A program made the translations under genes and the position numbers. From Incurvaria masculella (taxonomy: Eukaryota > Arthropoda > Insecta > Lepidoptera > Incurvariidae), in the NCBI GenBank assembly GCA_946894095.1, contig OX335647.2, forward strand, positions 18,432,001 to 18,496,000: a stretch of 64,000 nt of DNA, written 5' to 3'. How positions within the stretch are numbered: the first letter of the stretch is position 1; the number at the start of each line of letters is the position of its first letter. The notes beneath the pieces were generated by a model. That model was not told the origin of the DNA and ran no database searches. It saw only the letters and a program-made list of their open reading frames with translations. Positions 31,169 through 43,000 of this stretch are shown piece after piece.

Positions 31169-31685
31169 TGGACTAGGAGGTCGCGACAAAAATGGTAACG
31201 ATAACGTAAATGGCTGAAACTGGGTTCACAGGATAAATACCAACCCTCTGAAGCTAAATGTATCGGTCTGCCTGCGCTAAGTGGTTGCGTTGCCTAGAAA
31301 AGGCGCCTAAAATAGTAGTTATCGTTAACCTGCAAATAATGCAGCATCAAAAGTATCCGTACACACTTCGTAATCCCAACCAAGAACAAATTTTTGGTTG
31401 AATTTCGTAGTTATTGGTGATTTAGGCATATTTAAGTATTTAATTAAAAAACCGACTAGATATTGGTGCATAATTAATAGGTATCAATATTTATAGACAA
31501 TCAGTATATTCATCAGCAGCTACATACTAACATCTATTTTATATAGCCAATCTAGATTACGCAACCACTTGGCGCAGACAGACCGACATATTTCGCATCA
31601 GAGGGTTGGTCTCTAATATTTGAAACGAGATTCAGCCATTTACCTTATCGTGACCAAAAATGTCGTGACCTACCGGAATACGCGG
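31169..31685. repeat. Fold-back element with ~120-bp arms
   Basis: The left arm, 31169-31300 (GGTAACGATAACGTAAATGG, CCAACCCTCTGAAGC, AAGTGGTTGCGT), is inverted at 31556-31685 (ACGCAACCACTTGG, CAGAGGGTTGGT, CCATTTACCTTATCGTGACC). The spacer is about 255 bp. It is probably a nonautonomous DNA element. Confidence 0.7.
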
Positions 31686-32789
31686 ATGCCTGGAGGCCTC
31701 ACTTTTTTCGGAAAGAAGCAACGTGTGCAGATTGCAGCGGTCTAATGCCGGGTCATTTGCTCGACAATATGTTATTGAAGCGGTCGTTATAGACAGCGTT
31801 TTTAATACATAAGGAAGGGTTTCGAAGTAGTAGTAAAGTAAGACTGTCTCACAAATTTGAAAATTGATTGTGCCTATGTTTCTTGTGTTCAAAACTTTCA
31901 GTTAAATACTCTATCCCAATTAAAATCATAAGAGTTCGGTCTAAGCTACTTACGTTAACCACTTGACGTTTCAATTATAAATAGGTAATATTTTGTTCAT
32001 AATATTCTGCACATCAGCAATTACTTCCTCCCCATACATTTCGTGTAGGTTGAAATTTTTGTTTGTGTGATTGTAAAAATGAATGGGAGGGACGAATTGT
32101 TTTTAAGTCGCAAAACATTTACCTTTTTTGCTCCAAATGCCCAAGAATGGGTAATTACCCCGTTAACACCCTGTATATTATCCCTGGTGTAAGTTTGTGC
32201 GGGTAGAATGACAACTTCTTGCACCTAGTGGGGTAGGAATCTGACGGCTCACGTGTTACAGGTTCCGGCAGCTAACTAGAACATTATGTGCTAGAACCTA
32301 AGCCGGGTGCTTTCCCTCCACGCATTTCAATCCGCACCCCCTACAAATATAGCGTAGCTATTATCTGCCTACTACAGTAATAAGTATGGCTGATCAATCA
32401 CTTTAAATTAAGTTAACAAACAATAAGAACGGGATGAAGTTGAAGCAACTTCCCAAATGTCCGCTGCAATAAAATGATGCAATTTAAAATGGCATAGCAA
32501 ACATGAACTGGAAGAAAAAAGCGAACCCTATTTTAAAGTTGGTGACACGGTTCAAATCGAATTTCGCAACTCGAAGCGGAAAAACAGGTGAACAATTGGA
32601 AGTGCATTTTTATTTCATTTTCGTCGCGATGCGCCGCCAGCGGGCGCTCGTCCGCTTCTGCACATGCATCATGCAGGCGGGCGGGAATACGGGGAAAGCC
32701 GGCTCGCGTCGCCTGCCCTGGCACTGCCTGGGGGTGAGCGGGCTGCATCGAACACGAAACATCAAACAAACCATTCGTTCTGTGTGGTG
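31686..32789. other. Intergenic, no recognised gene
   Basis: Mostly AT-rich. The GC-rich stretch 32625-32760 is open in both directions but matches nothing. Confidence 0.4.
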
Positions 32790-34125
32790 AGTCCGAGTTA
32801 TCACCAAAATAGGCGTTTACGGAACTTCGAAGTTACGTAAAAACCGTAAAACCCCCTACAAGTTTTAGTAATTATTCTGTGCTTTTACTTTTTCAAGCTG
32901 TCAAAATTAAGTAATTTCTTTATTAACAGAAAAATTTAACTAACACAATAATGAAAACTTAAATCTAAAACATATTATTTATTTATTTATTAGATTCAAC
33001 TAACCTATTTAGAAACAAACTTAAATCATTCCTATTAGATAATCCTTTCTACTCTCTCAATTTTAATTATAATAAATAAAGATAACTTAGAAGATTAAAT
33101 ATAAGAAATAGTATTACTTAGTTGTGCTTATTGTATGTAAAAATTTATTCGTCGGCTTATGTGATGTGTATACCTATTTGAAATGAAATGTTGTGTGTAC
33201 CTATTTATAATGAAATGTTGTGTGTGTACCTATTTATAATGAAATGTTTCTATGCCTGCATGGTAATTATTCCGAAACAATAAACAATACAATACAATAT
33301 TAAACCTTTACCTAGCCAGTTAGGTAAAATATTTCCTCGAACGAAGCCGACGGCAGGATCGTTCCCATTACACTCGCAGCATTGCCTCTCTGGACAGCGA
33401 GGCTGATACGCTGTAAAAGGTAAGCAGCGGCACGCTTGCCCCCGGATGACTCACGCAACCGCCCTACTATGTACTTCAGGAATGTTTTAGCTTCAGAGCA
33501 AAGCGGTCCAAGCGTTTCAATCGCAAATGGTACAAATAGGTAACGTTCTTTAATCTGCCTATATTTATGGTTTTTTGCACGAGCGGTTGTCTCTGAAGCT
33601 GATCCTGCCTTTTTTTAAGAAGCAATCAAGTAGGTATTGGCAAGGGTATCAACGCATGTGGCATCCCAAATGAGGCACCTACCCTGGGCCTACCCACGGT
33701 GTCAAGGTCATGCCGTCAGCCCGTTTACCATCGTCTCGACTTACATTTGGTTCTCGGATAGATGGTGCGCCTATCTGTCAAAATTAAATTCAGACTACCA
33801 ATTTGTATGAAAATGCGGAGTCGGCGTAAACGGCGACGATACAAATCAAACTCTGCCCCGATTGCACGAAGAGACGACTGAGTTAATCAATGTTCAAACA
33901 CGTCACTTTTAGTAATCCGCATGGAGTTCCTTCCATGCTGTCCATACAAAGTGACGTGTTTAGTCATACGTTGACGTCGATTTTGATTTTTTGTCCTTTC
34001 GTGCACTCGGCCCTCAGACCCGAAAATATTTATTTGTTCGCTTAACGCCCACTGCGCGCGGTCTTCAATTTCCATACATTTGGCGGTTTCGCGTTAACGC
34101 GAATTTAGGTGACAAGTCGGACTAG
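32790..34125 (+). repeat. Repeat family R2, copy 2, split by a LINE insertion
   Basis: The sequence matches the 3140-3560 copy in its first part (32812-32910) and resumes at 33776-33850 and 34037-34125. CTGTCAAAATTAA occurs on both sides of the insert (32898-32910 and 33776-33788), a 13-bp target-site duplication. Confidence 0.75.
32911..33775 (-). mobile_element. 5'-truncated LINE inserted in an older repeat
   Basis: On the minus strand, 33347-33540 reads VPFAIETLGPLCSEAKTFLK, then AAAYLLQRISLAVQRGNAAS, the signature end of a family of lepidopteran retrotransposon proteins. The insert is bounded by a perfect 13-bp direct duplication. Confidence 0.75.
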
Positions 34126-35100
34126 GCACTCTGTACACGTTGTCTCTTCCTTTAAATTATTATGGAGTAGATACGCAAAAATGTATCAACAAAAATATGA
34201 CAACCGTGATTGGTGATGTGCAGGATATTATAAGGAAAATATTACATATTATAATTGAAATGTCAAGTGGATGACCTGGATCGATAATGGATATATTCAT
34301 AAATACCCATAAGTTCAGGTATACATTTACTGTTACATTTCGATTTGTGCAACACTTCATAACGGTGCAAAGGATTGTGCTAAGGTGAAATATGTCTAAA
34401 CTCTAGAACAGCAATTCCAATACTTTTACTAGTACCGTAAAATAAAAAGTTTGTTAATTTTATGTCGATAAACATCAGATAAGTTTTAATTAAAAGGCCT
34501 TTAATATGTTACTTCCACCAGATATATATCGAAATAAAACCAATGACTAATCCTTCAATGACAATAAAAAAAACGAATCACGTTTAAATCAAAGTAGCAT
34601 AAGAATCCCCACTCTAGGGATTCGACGAGATAAGCATTATTTGGAAGCGGTTTACTTTCGAATTCAGAACGGGAACAGATGGGATGGGACCGTTGGCTCC
34701 GCCGCCATTTCGAATGGAGCGAGAAAAATGAATGAACTCATCCTCGCACTCTCTGGCTTGTCATCCAAGCCGAGAGCCAAATATTATCGTAGGTCCTGTA
34801 AAACTTAGCCAGAAATATGATAATTATTATTATTTATTATGGTTTGGTTTATAACACTAGCAGCTGTAAGCTGATGCGTGCATATCAGGTTTAAGAATTA
34901 CTAAGTGCATTTTTTTATAGTTTTTTTATGGTTTTTTGTTTATTTATTTATGATTTATTTACCTTAAAATGTTTTTACAATTAAAAAGGCACTTCAAAGA
35001 CAGGTTTCGATCAGAGAATTTGGGGGATAGGAGCAAGTGGTTGGCAGGTTGTCAACAATACCATATATTACAATGAGATACCGATGGTCTCATAGGTCAG
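34126..35100. other. Intergenic, no recognised gene
   Basis: AT-rich sequence; one mixed patch at 34600-34760. No supported feature. Confidence 0.4.
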
Positions 35101-35665
35101 AGGCGCGGGGTCATGCTTTCATTTGATCCCCGCCCCGTTCATGCACCACTTTGGTATTGGGTTAGTACCATCGCATGGAATGAAAAGATGACGAAAAAAA
35201 ACGGCACTCAAACATGGTCCGTATTTTCTATCCAGTTCAATGTAGCCGTGCTCATAAAGAGAAGATCCTGGCATGGCACCTACTTCCTTTGGAAATGCGG
35301 TGTGTTGGGCTAATATCATGACGGTGGGTGTTGTATTATCCTTCCCGGTGGGAATAGTTGCTGTTTCTTTCGGTTTCTGTGTTCTGAACAATTTTTTTTT
35401 TGGCAGCAGCATATAAATCTACATATTCTTTTATTTTATTTGATTGTAAAACTGTAGTAAAACCCCTACTAGGTGGTATGGTTCACCCCGGCCGGGTTAG
35501 CACAATCGCATTGAATGAACGCTGTTGGAAACGATAATGATATATGAAAGTGTAGCCGTGCAATATAAGGTCCTGGCACGGTAGCTAGTTCCTATCTGGT
35601 GTGAGTTAGGCTCATATCATGGCCTATGGTGGTATAAGCCATCCAGATCCAGTTACATAAAAAAA
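35101..35665 (+). repeat. Two 5S-SINE body copies in tandem
   Basis: Copy one, about 35150-35345 (CATCCAGTTCAATG-like, CCTGGCATGGCACCTACTTC); copy two, about 35450-35665 (GGTTAGCACAATCGCATTG ... CATCCAGATCCAGTTACATA). Both lack the 5S-like head. Confidence 0.7.
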
Positions 35666-35710
35666 TGGCCAAGTGCGAGTCGGACCCGCACACGAAGGAT
35701 TCCGTACAGA
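35661..35710 (+). repeat. GGCCAAGTGCGAGTC element, head only
   Basis: TGGCCAAGTGCGAGTCGGAC and CACACGAAGGATTCCGTAC directly follow the A-rich tail of the SINE. The element is truncated. Confidence 0.8.
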
Positions 35711-35756
35711 GAAGGCCTCTGGGGCGCAATTGAGCGAATGAGTTAGTCCCGCCGGG

Positions 35757-36012
35757 ATCAATACCAGTACAAGATAATCAGCACTTTAGTAATAAAGGCC
35801 TGTGAAGTGCTAATTAAAATAAATCAGCACTTGGTGAAAACCAGGCTTAGGGCCTTTTTCACCTACCGCTGATTAGCTTAATCGTCGAGTATTATGGGCT
35901 TTTCTTAGCAGCTTGCAATCAATACCAGTACCAGATAATCAGCACTTTAGTAACAAAGGCCCTTTAAGTGTCGATTAAAATAAATCAGCACTTTGTGAAA
36001 ACCAGGCATAGT
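35757..36012 (+). repeat. Direct repeat pair, ~90-bp units 170 bp apart
   Basis: AATACCAGTAC-AGATAATCAGCACTTTAGTAA...AAATAAATCAGCACTT starts at about 35759 and again at about 35929. The sequence between includes CAGCGGTAGGTG-type hairpin material. It is an unclassified repeat. Confidence 0.7.
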
Positions 36013-36689
36013 TTGATAACTTTATCCACGCAGGTCACGAGGCGGACCGAAGCCGCAATTTCCTTTGCAACATTCCAAATATCAATTCGCGGGAAATTAG
36101 CACCGGCGGCCTACTCACTTGTGTATTATATTTCTATCCCCTTTCCCATACATTATTGAACATAACCAACCAATGCTCAGACCATTCTGCCCCTTATTTC
36201 GACACGGCCAAGCATCGGAATAGGGAACGTGCTACTGGAAATAAAACTCTAAGAAGCAACAGGGGTTGCGTTAAAATGGAAACACTGAAAATGTAACTCT
36301 AAAGACATAGCATGAAGATCTACATCTCTTCAGTATCGATGTCGACTTCAATTAGGATGTTCGGATTCCAATCACGTAAATCGGCGAGAAATACTCACCC
36401 CGATTCTCTATTAATATTGTTTATTTTAGGGGAATTCTGCTTGCAGCTAAACGAGGGGTGAATGTCGGCTTAACCAAGGTGACTTATTCAGCTACCTAAG
36501 TTTTACCATGTCCTGCATTAGTCCTGGGGAAAAGTTAACAGTTCCATGATTAGATTTTTTTTAAAAAAAGGGTTAGAGTTTAATTTAGACATACATAAAG
36601 GGTACTTCAGCTATAAAATCCCTTGTTGAGTAATTTGAATCATATAGCATTGGGCACTATGAATCTGATATAGTTAAATTTTCCATATA
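36013..36689. other. Intergenic, no recognised gene
   Basis: Unique-looking sequence leading up to the mariner; no supported feature. Confidence 0.4.
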
Positions 36690-37622
36690 TTAGGTTGGGG
36701 AAAAAGTTTCTTCGCATTTTTTAAGAAAATTCAAAACATTTTTTAATATGGTTTATTTACATTTAACTAAAGTATGTAGGTACCATTTTGTTCGATAACT
36801 TTTTGCCATCTTGTAGGTAGGGACATGATCCCATTGCTATAGAAATATTGGGACTTCTGATCAATATACCGCGACAAGTGGTTTTGGCAGTCCTCTCGTG
36901 ATGTTAACCTGACACTGCCTAAAGAATTCTGAAGAGACCTAAACAGGTGGAAATCTGAAGGTGCAAGGTCAGGACTATACGGCGGATGCATTAACACCTC
37001 CCAGCCAAACTCTCTTAGTTTTTGCTGAGTGGCTAAAGATGTGTGAGGTCTAGCCGGTTCATTAGGTTTCTTTCAGTGAGCTCGTGAGGTACCCAAATAT
37101 CGAGCTTTTTTGTGTACCCAGTTCTTTTCAAATGCGCCAAAACTGTTTTGTGGTCAATTCCTAGTTCTTCAGCTACGTCGTAACTACTGATATGCCGATC
37201 TTGCTCCACTTTTTCAAAAATGGCATCCATTTTATCCGTAATAGGGCGACCAGAGCGACGTGCATTTTTGACATCAAAATTTCCGGATTGAAAACGCTTA
37301 AACCAAATTTGTGCTACTCTCACAGACACTGCACTAGGTCCATAAACATCGCAAATTTTTTTCGCGGCTTGCGTTGCATTTTTACCTTTTTTGTAGTAAA
37401 ATTTTAAAATGTATCGAATTTCTTCATTAGATTCACTCATTTTGACAGTACGAAAAACAAATGAGAATCACACATTTTCCTAATTTGAATTTGGAATTAT
37501 GTTCTTTAAAATTTAAACTTTCAATGATACCAAAACCAGCCAGATACAAATAGTATAGCCAAAGAGATTTCATTACAAGTTCATACATACTATAATGCGA
37601 AAAGACTTTTTCCCCGACCTAT
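36690..37622 (-). mobile_element. Internally deleted mariner transposon
   Basis: The terminal inverted repeats are TTAGGTTGGGGAAAAAGT (left) and, read inward, ATAGGTCGGGGAAAAAGT (right), flanked by TA at 36688-36689 and 37623-37624. The minus-strand transposase starts at ATG 37438-37440 with an intact N-terminal helix-turn-helix region (ATQAAKKICDVYG, IWFKRFQSGNFDVK, RSGRP). It then jumps to the C-terminal YSPDLAPSDFHLF block, which bears the last catalytic Asp, and ends at 36767. The middle, with the first two catalytic Asp residues, is deleted, so the copy is nonautonomous. Confidence 0.93.
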
Positions 37623-37925
37623 TATTTTAAACAGAAACATTTTAGTAACTGGTGTTAGACTCCCGGGCCCTTTTTACCCGATTTTAGGGTTGCGGTGACA
37701 CCACTGAAGAGAAAGGAAGGAGAAGTTGCATGCGGTTGATATCTCGTCTCCGCCGTATGGTCAAAGTGGCCATATAATTGTATGGGAATCCGGCGGCGCG
37801 TCATTTGCCACACAGTCGAAACATCGAATGTGCTCTAAAAATTCGTTCGTAATGTCAGTTCTGACCCACACAAACCCGTGACTATGTTTGCATGCGGCAT
37901 CTACCGTTAAGGTGGGTTGGTAGTT

Positions 37926-38138
37926 TTTTAGGGTTCCGTACCCAAAGGGTGCTAACGGAACCCATTACAATGCCTCCGCTGTCCGTCCGTCGGTCACAAG
38001 GATGTATCTCATGAACTGTAATAGGTATGCGACAGAAAAATTCACAGAGTGTGTATTGTTTAGATTTTTTTAGTTAAATCTTGTACGTTGGTACGGAACC
38101 CTTCGTGTGCGAGTCCGGCTCGCACTTGGCCGGTTTTT
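37926..38138 (-). repeat. GGCCAAGTGCGAGTC element, shortened copy
   Basis: It begins TTTTAGGGTTCCGTACCC and ends CTCGCACTTGGCCGGTTTTT. Part of the interior is missing. Confidence 0.85.
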
Positions 38139-39427
38139 AAAATTGGAGACAGCGGGTCTCATTTAGGCGCGCTAGTGGGCATATCGCCTCCCTTTTTAGG
38201 GTTCCTTTTTTCAAACATAGATGATTTTTAAGCAGGGCAGGGATAAAGAAAATACATGTTATGCACTATACATTTTAATATACAATCTGGTTTTTTTTAT
38301 GCAAAATGCTTGACTTATTTTACATTGATATGGTTTAAGTACTTAAAACTGCATTTAAAATTACTTCTATTTGTCAATTCCTAATTTGAATTAAAGCTTT
38401 AAATATTAAACATAAATTAAAATATGTAGACCATTTCTATGATAATTTTTTTAGGGCAATAATAATTCCAGACAAAATCAATATACGAATAATGAATGCA
38501 AATATTACGAGCTAATCAAATTGTCGTAGGCTGTCCTGCATCCAAATTAATCAATTTGGACACAAAAACTGCGACTTCTTTCCCTGTAGTTGCGAAACAA
38601 CCTAAATGTGCTAGTTGTCTTGTTGTGTTGTTCTTGTTTGTAGGGAAATGTTACTTCATGAAATAAGCTTTTAAAGCGTTTCAAGACTGAAATTATATTT
38701 TACACCAGACAACATAGCCACTGTGACTTTCAAATCAGAGGAGAGATGAGGTAGAAAGGTCTGCGCAGCAACACACCGGTCAAAGTGGCTAGCGAAAGGT
38801 ACACAGTTTTGCGCCACACATTGGATTTTGACCCACAAACTGTTTCCTTGCGCAGTTTACTGTCATGCACTGCGCAGGGCGAGCAGAGAAATATTGTTAC
38901 TTGCGACGAACAGAATACGATCACAGGTACGTGACGTAAAGTAGGTACAAAACTGGACTGAAAACCCAAGTCTGATTCAGTCTGAGTTTTATTTTCGTTA
39001 AACTTTTTCCGAAAGAAGTGGTAGCACTGGAGATTACAATAAAATAAAAATATTATACCAAACACAGTTATTCTGTCTTTTTAAGTGTGTTTAACTTACG
39101 AAAAAAAATCACTCGGGCTTGCACATTTTAGTTCAAATTTTAAAACATGAATCGACTGGTGCTTAACATTAGGGTAGAGAGAGCTAAGACTAGGTATTCA
39201 ATCCAATTGCAACATGTGGCCAGTTAGAATGTTTTGGGTGTCCGGCAGTGGAAGGACTGGAGGACCTATCGAAACTCATTCGTATGTTTAAACCGTCTAA
39301 CTGTATTTAGCTAGTTCGCTTACGAATACGGGACGTGCTACATATAATGTTCGTTGCACTAAATGGCGTCCCGTGACGTTCCTGAACTCGCGAATAGTTT
39401 GAGAATTCGTATCGTTTTATCCCTGTT
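38139..39427. other. Intergenic, no recognised gene
   Basis: AT-rich; the frame at 38730-39065 on the minus strand resembles no known protein. Confidence 0.4.
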
Positions 39428-39723
39428 TTAGGGTTCCGTACCCAAGGAGTGCCAACTGAACCATATTAATAAGCCTCCGCTGTCCGTCCGTCCGTCCGTC
39501 CGTCTGTCGCAGGGCTGTATCTCATGAACCGTAATAGCTAGGCAGCTGAAATTTTCACAGAGTGTGTATTTATTTTGCCGCTATAACAACAAATAGGTAA
39601 CATTAAAAAAGAATATAAATTAAAGGGGGGCCCCATACAAAAAACATTATTGTTTTGTTTTAAATCTTGTACGATGGTACGGACCCCTTCATCTGTGAGT
39701 CCGACTCGCACTTGGCCGGTTTT
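39428..39723 (-). repeat. GGCCAAGTGCGAGTC element, full copy
   Basis: Complete from TTTTAGGGTTCCGTACCC to CGCACTTGGCCGGTTTTG, with (GTCC)n. It lies 122 bp downstream of the B3GLCT stop and may be part of its 3' UTR. Confidence 0.85.
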
Positions 39724-39845
39724 GTATGTAAAAGTGCCTACGCCGCCCCCATGGAAATGAGTTTAGATTTCTACTCCCGTCCTTGTCTGGTGTCCGGGCT
39801 GTCGCACATTCACAGAAGACGCCAGGATAGCGCAGTGTATGGAGG

Positions 39846-40004
39846 CTACAGCTCGCCGGGGTCGTGCGAGCCGCGTCGGAGGGAGAGGTCGTCCGCCTCG
39901 AACCAGTCGCGGTAGACCCGCCGCGGCTCCAGCATCCAGTGCTTGTGGAAGGAGACGGGCCGGTCGCGCCAGAGGTACTCCTGGCTGTAGTCGTGCGGCC
40001 TGGC
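39846..40004 (-). CDS. B3GLCT: B3GLCT last exon
   Basis: This 159-nt exon starts in phase 0. It reads ARPHDYSQEYLWRDRPVSFH, KHWMLEPRRVYRDWFEADD and SLRRGSHDPGEL, then TAG. SFHKHW is conserved. The C-terminus PGEL keeps the final EL of KDEL-type signals (human REEL), but the position -4 and -3 residues are unusual. A 290-bp repeat begins only about 120 bp after the stop. Confidence 0.93.
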   Translation of the reverse strand, partial: ARPHDYSQEYLWRDRPVSFHKHWMLEPRRVYRDWFEADDLSLRRGSHDPGEL

Positions 40005-43000
40005 CTGCGACACGGGACAATGGCGGAGGTGAAGCGGCGTACAGGGCGCGTATATGGCTATAAGGTCATAAAGCTTGGCCTATTTGGAGCAAACAAGCTA
40101 GTTGACGTTTTTTTCTACAGTGAACTTAATTTTCCATACTTAACTAAATAAAAACACATTTCATCAACGAAATGCTCCCGTGTGAACAGACCAATGAACT
40201 CAATAAACACGCGGCCGTGGTGGGGAGGGCGGTGGCGCCGACAACGAAGAGAGCGGCAACGTCGCAACGTAGCATCGGGTCGGCTCCCAATACCGTATTA
40301 TTTTGCGCGCGAAAACTAATTTTATTAATAACTCCATAAATAAGGCAGATCTGATAAAATTTTACTGGACTTTTTTGGCTTCAAATAAGTCACGGAATCA
40401 CTGGTTTGCTTTATGACCTATAGTCATAATACACCCTGGAGGAAATTAGCTGTACTGGAACATTTTTTCATAACCCTTTCTCAATCACATCAAATATCTC
40501 TAAAGGTAATTTATGATGAAGTCAATGCTCTGATCTGGAGCATACAGTATAATCATAATAAAATGTATTGAACTCATAATACAATGATGAATGATGAACT
40601 GCATAGACCAAAATCTGTTCCTAAAGATATGTAACCAGAGGGATAGTGAGCAGCACTTGCCTGATGGAAGAGCGGCGAGTGCGTGAGCGTGAGATTGAAA
40701 CGAAACTTGGCGCATGCGCCGAGCGTCATGTCATCGGGAGCGTCCGGCGCGGCGCATGCGCAGCGCGACAGGTGCGCCGCCGCCGACGTGCTGAGCGCGA
40801 TGCCTCCTCCGCCGGTGATGTAGTCGTAGCCTGTGAGATTAACTTTATGATTTATTTTATTTTTGAACTTAACATTGAAGGGCACTGTAGATCCCGTTTT
40901 AGACGAACTTCTTTCGACGTTTAGTATAAAATTGATGAAAAAAGGTATTGCAGCATCGCCATCAAGACATTTACAAGATTTAAAATTAAGAAATTGAATT
41001 ATTTTATATATTCAAATGGGCTGAAAGTGCTTACCCTTATCTGTGGTCTTCCTATTCCCATATCCGTACCCATATCGCTCGCCCAGCACACTGGGAGAGT
41101 CTCCCCCGCGCAGGCAGCTCAGGAGCTCACACAGCCTCTTCACGCTGGAATAAATCTTACTACATATTTGAACTCACTGGAATTCTTACTCGAAGTAAGA
41201 ATACAAATTAAATAAATTGTAAAAACAATATGGATGTTACGGCAATCGATTATTTTCTTTGACAAGCTGCCCCGAAGCTTATAACCGAGCCTACACTAAT
41301 GTCAATTGTTTCTCTCTTCTATCTTATATTTATAGTATATCTATGAGAAATATAACATTCATTAAATACGGAGTACATCGAAAATAAAGACGGTTAGCGT
41401 GTTTGTGTAATTTGGATTTGAGTGAAATACCTAACATAATAACAATTGTAATAATAAACTTGTTAAAATCAAATACGTGATATCTTAGATTATTCACGCT
41501 GTGCTTGCACAAATCTGTTTTTCCGAACAATTTAAAATTACAATTAATTGCTGGGGCATACTCTAAATTAGTTTTTTTTAACAAAAATGGGACCCTGAGA
41601 GTACAATTTCTTGATCCAAAAACCATAATACCAGATTTCGATTGTGGTCTAAAGGCAAAGCACATACACTGATGATATCTCGTTGAATATCAATTCATCG
41701 AAGAAATGTTATCAACCAATTTTAGATTTCAAAAACGATATGAGGCATCTGTTAAGCTTACCCTAGTATGGTGTCGTCGTCAGCTAAAAATATCCACTTA
41801 ATTTCAGGCAAATCTCTGATTTTCTTCGTCAGGTACTTTAATATCGCCACAGTTTTGGCGCAGTGCCCAGTTTCAGTGTTCGCCAAGCCTACGTCTACTG
41901 CCGGTAGGGACGGATCTGCAAAACATATTTCATTGTTTTATCGGTTCACTTCAAAGATAATGCGTTTTCCAATAGGACCCAAATGTTAAGAGAACTACTT
42001 TCTAATAGATCTTTTAACATTAAATATGTTACGTATTGTAATTTTAATCCAGATAATATAGAGATCTTAGTTATCAATTGCCAAAGAAGAACTAATTATT
42101 GAAACTTTTCGTTCTTCGTTTTCAACAATTTGCTAAAAATAAACGTGTCATTGTGACACTAAATATGACTAACAAGTGTGATCTAGCTCGGACTCTTATA
42201 AAATCCGAACGCTATTCCTGTCTATCTGTTTGTCCACTCATAACTCGATAACCACTCAACCGATATTACTGCGTTTATCATCCACAAATAGCTTGATTCT
42301 TCCTGCATATTTTTTACCTAAGAGGGGATAGGGGTGAAGAGAAGTCGATGTGATATGCCGCCTGTGTTTTATTGAGATTTAACACTAGTGAAGCCATGCC
42401 ATCTATTAGTTCTAAGTCAATAGTTTTGTGATGAACCTCTATCTAGGGTTTCTTTTAAATGGCAATGGTACTATAGTATACATATACTTTGCTCTACCCA
42501 ATTTGTTGTTTGACAGTACCTACCTTCCTTATCACTGAAGAATTGTAAATGAGTAACGTGGGCACCCCACGTGCCTTTAACGACTTGCGCTCGACTTTTG
42601 TGGAACCCAGACCACGTCTTCACCGCGAAGAATATTGTGTCTTCCGGAACGGGTTGACCCTGAATATCATTGTAATGTATACATTATGGCGACGATCACA
42701 TTTTAAGTTGTAGAAAAGCGGAACAACGGTTACAGACCAAATGATCATCTTACACTCTTGGGATGGTAAATGCCAAGTAAAGCTGCTATCGGATAATAAG
42801 GCTGAAAAAGTTTCCAATCTCAGAGGAAAAGGTTCCAACCTCAGAGAAATAGGGACCAACTCTGACGATATATCGATACTGCCGGCATAGCTTAGCACAT
42901 TAGAACAGGAATTATTAGTTTCTCGCCGACCACCATTTTTTAAAGAAGCGCTATCCGGAGTCACTAATTTAGGATTAGGGAATGCAATCCTGATCCCGCG

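Noticed and set aside
39763..40063. Plus- and minus-strand alternative frames over the last B3GLCT exon
   Set aside because: The frame ending DPGEL matches the family; the rest are GC-rich shadows.
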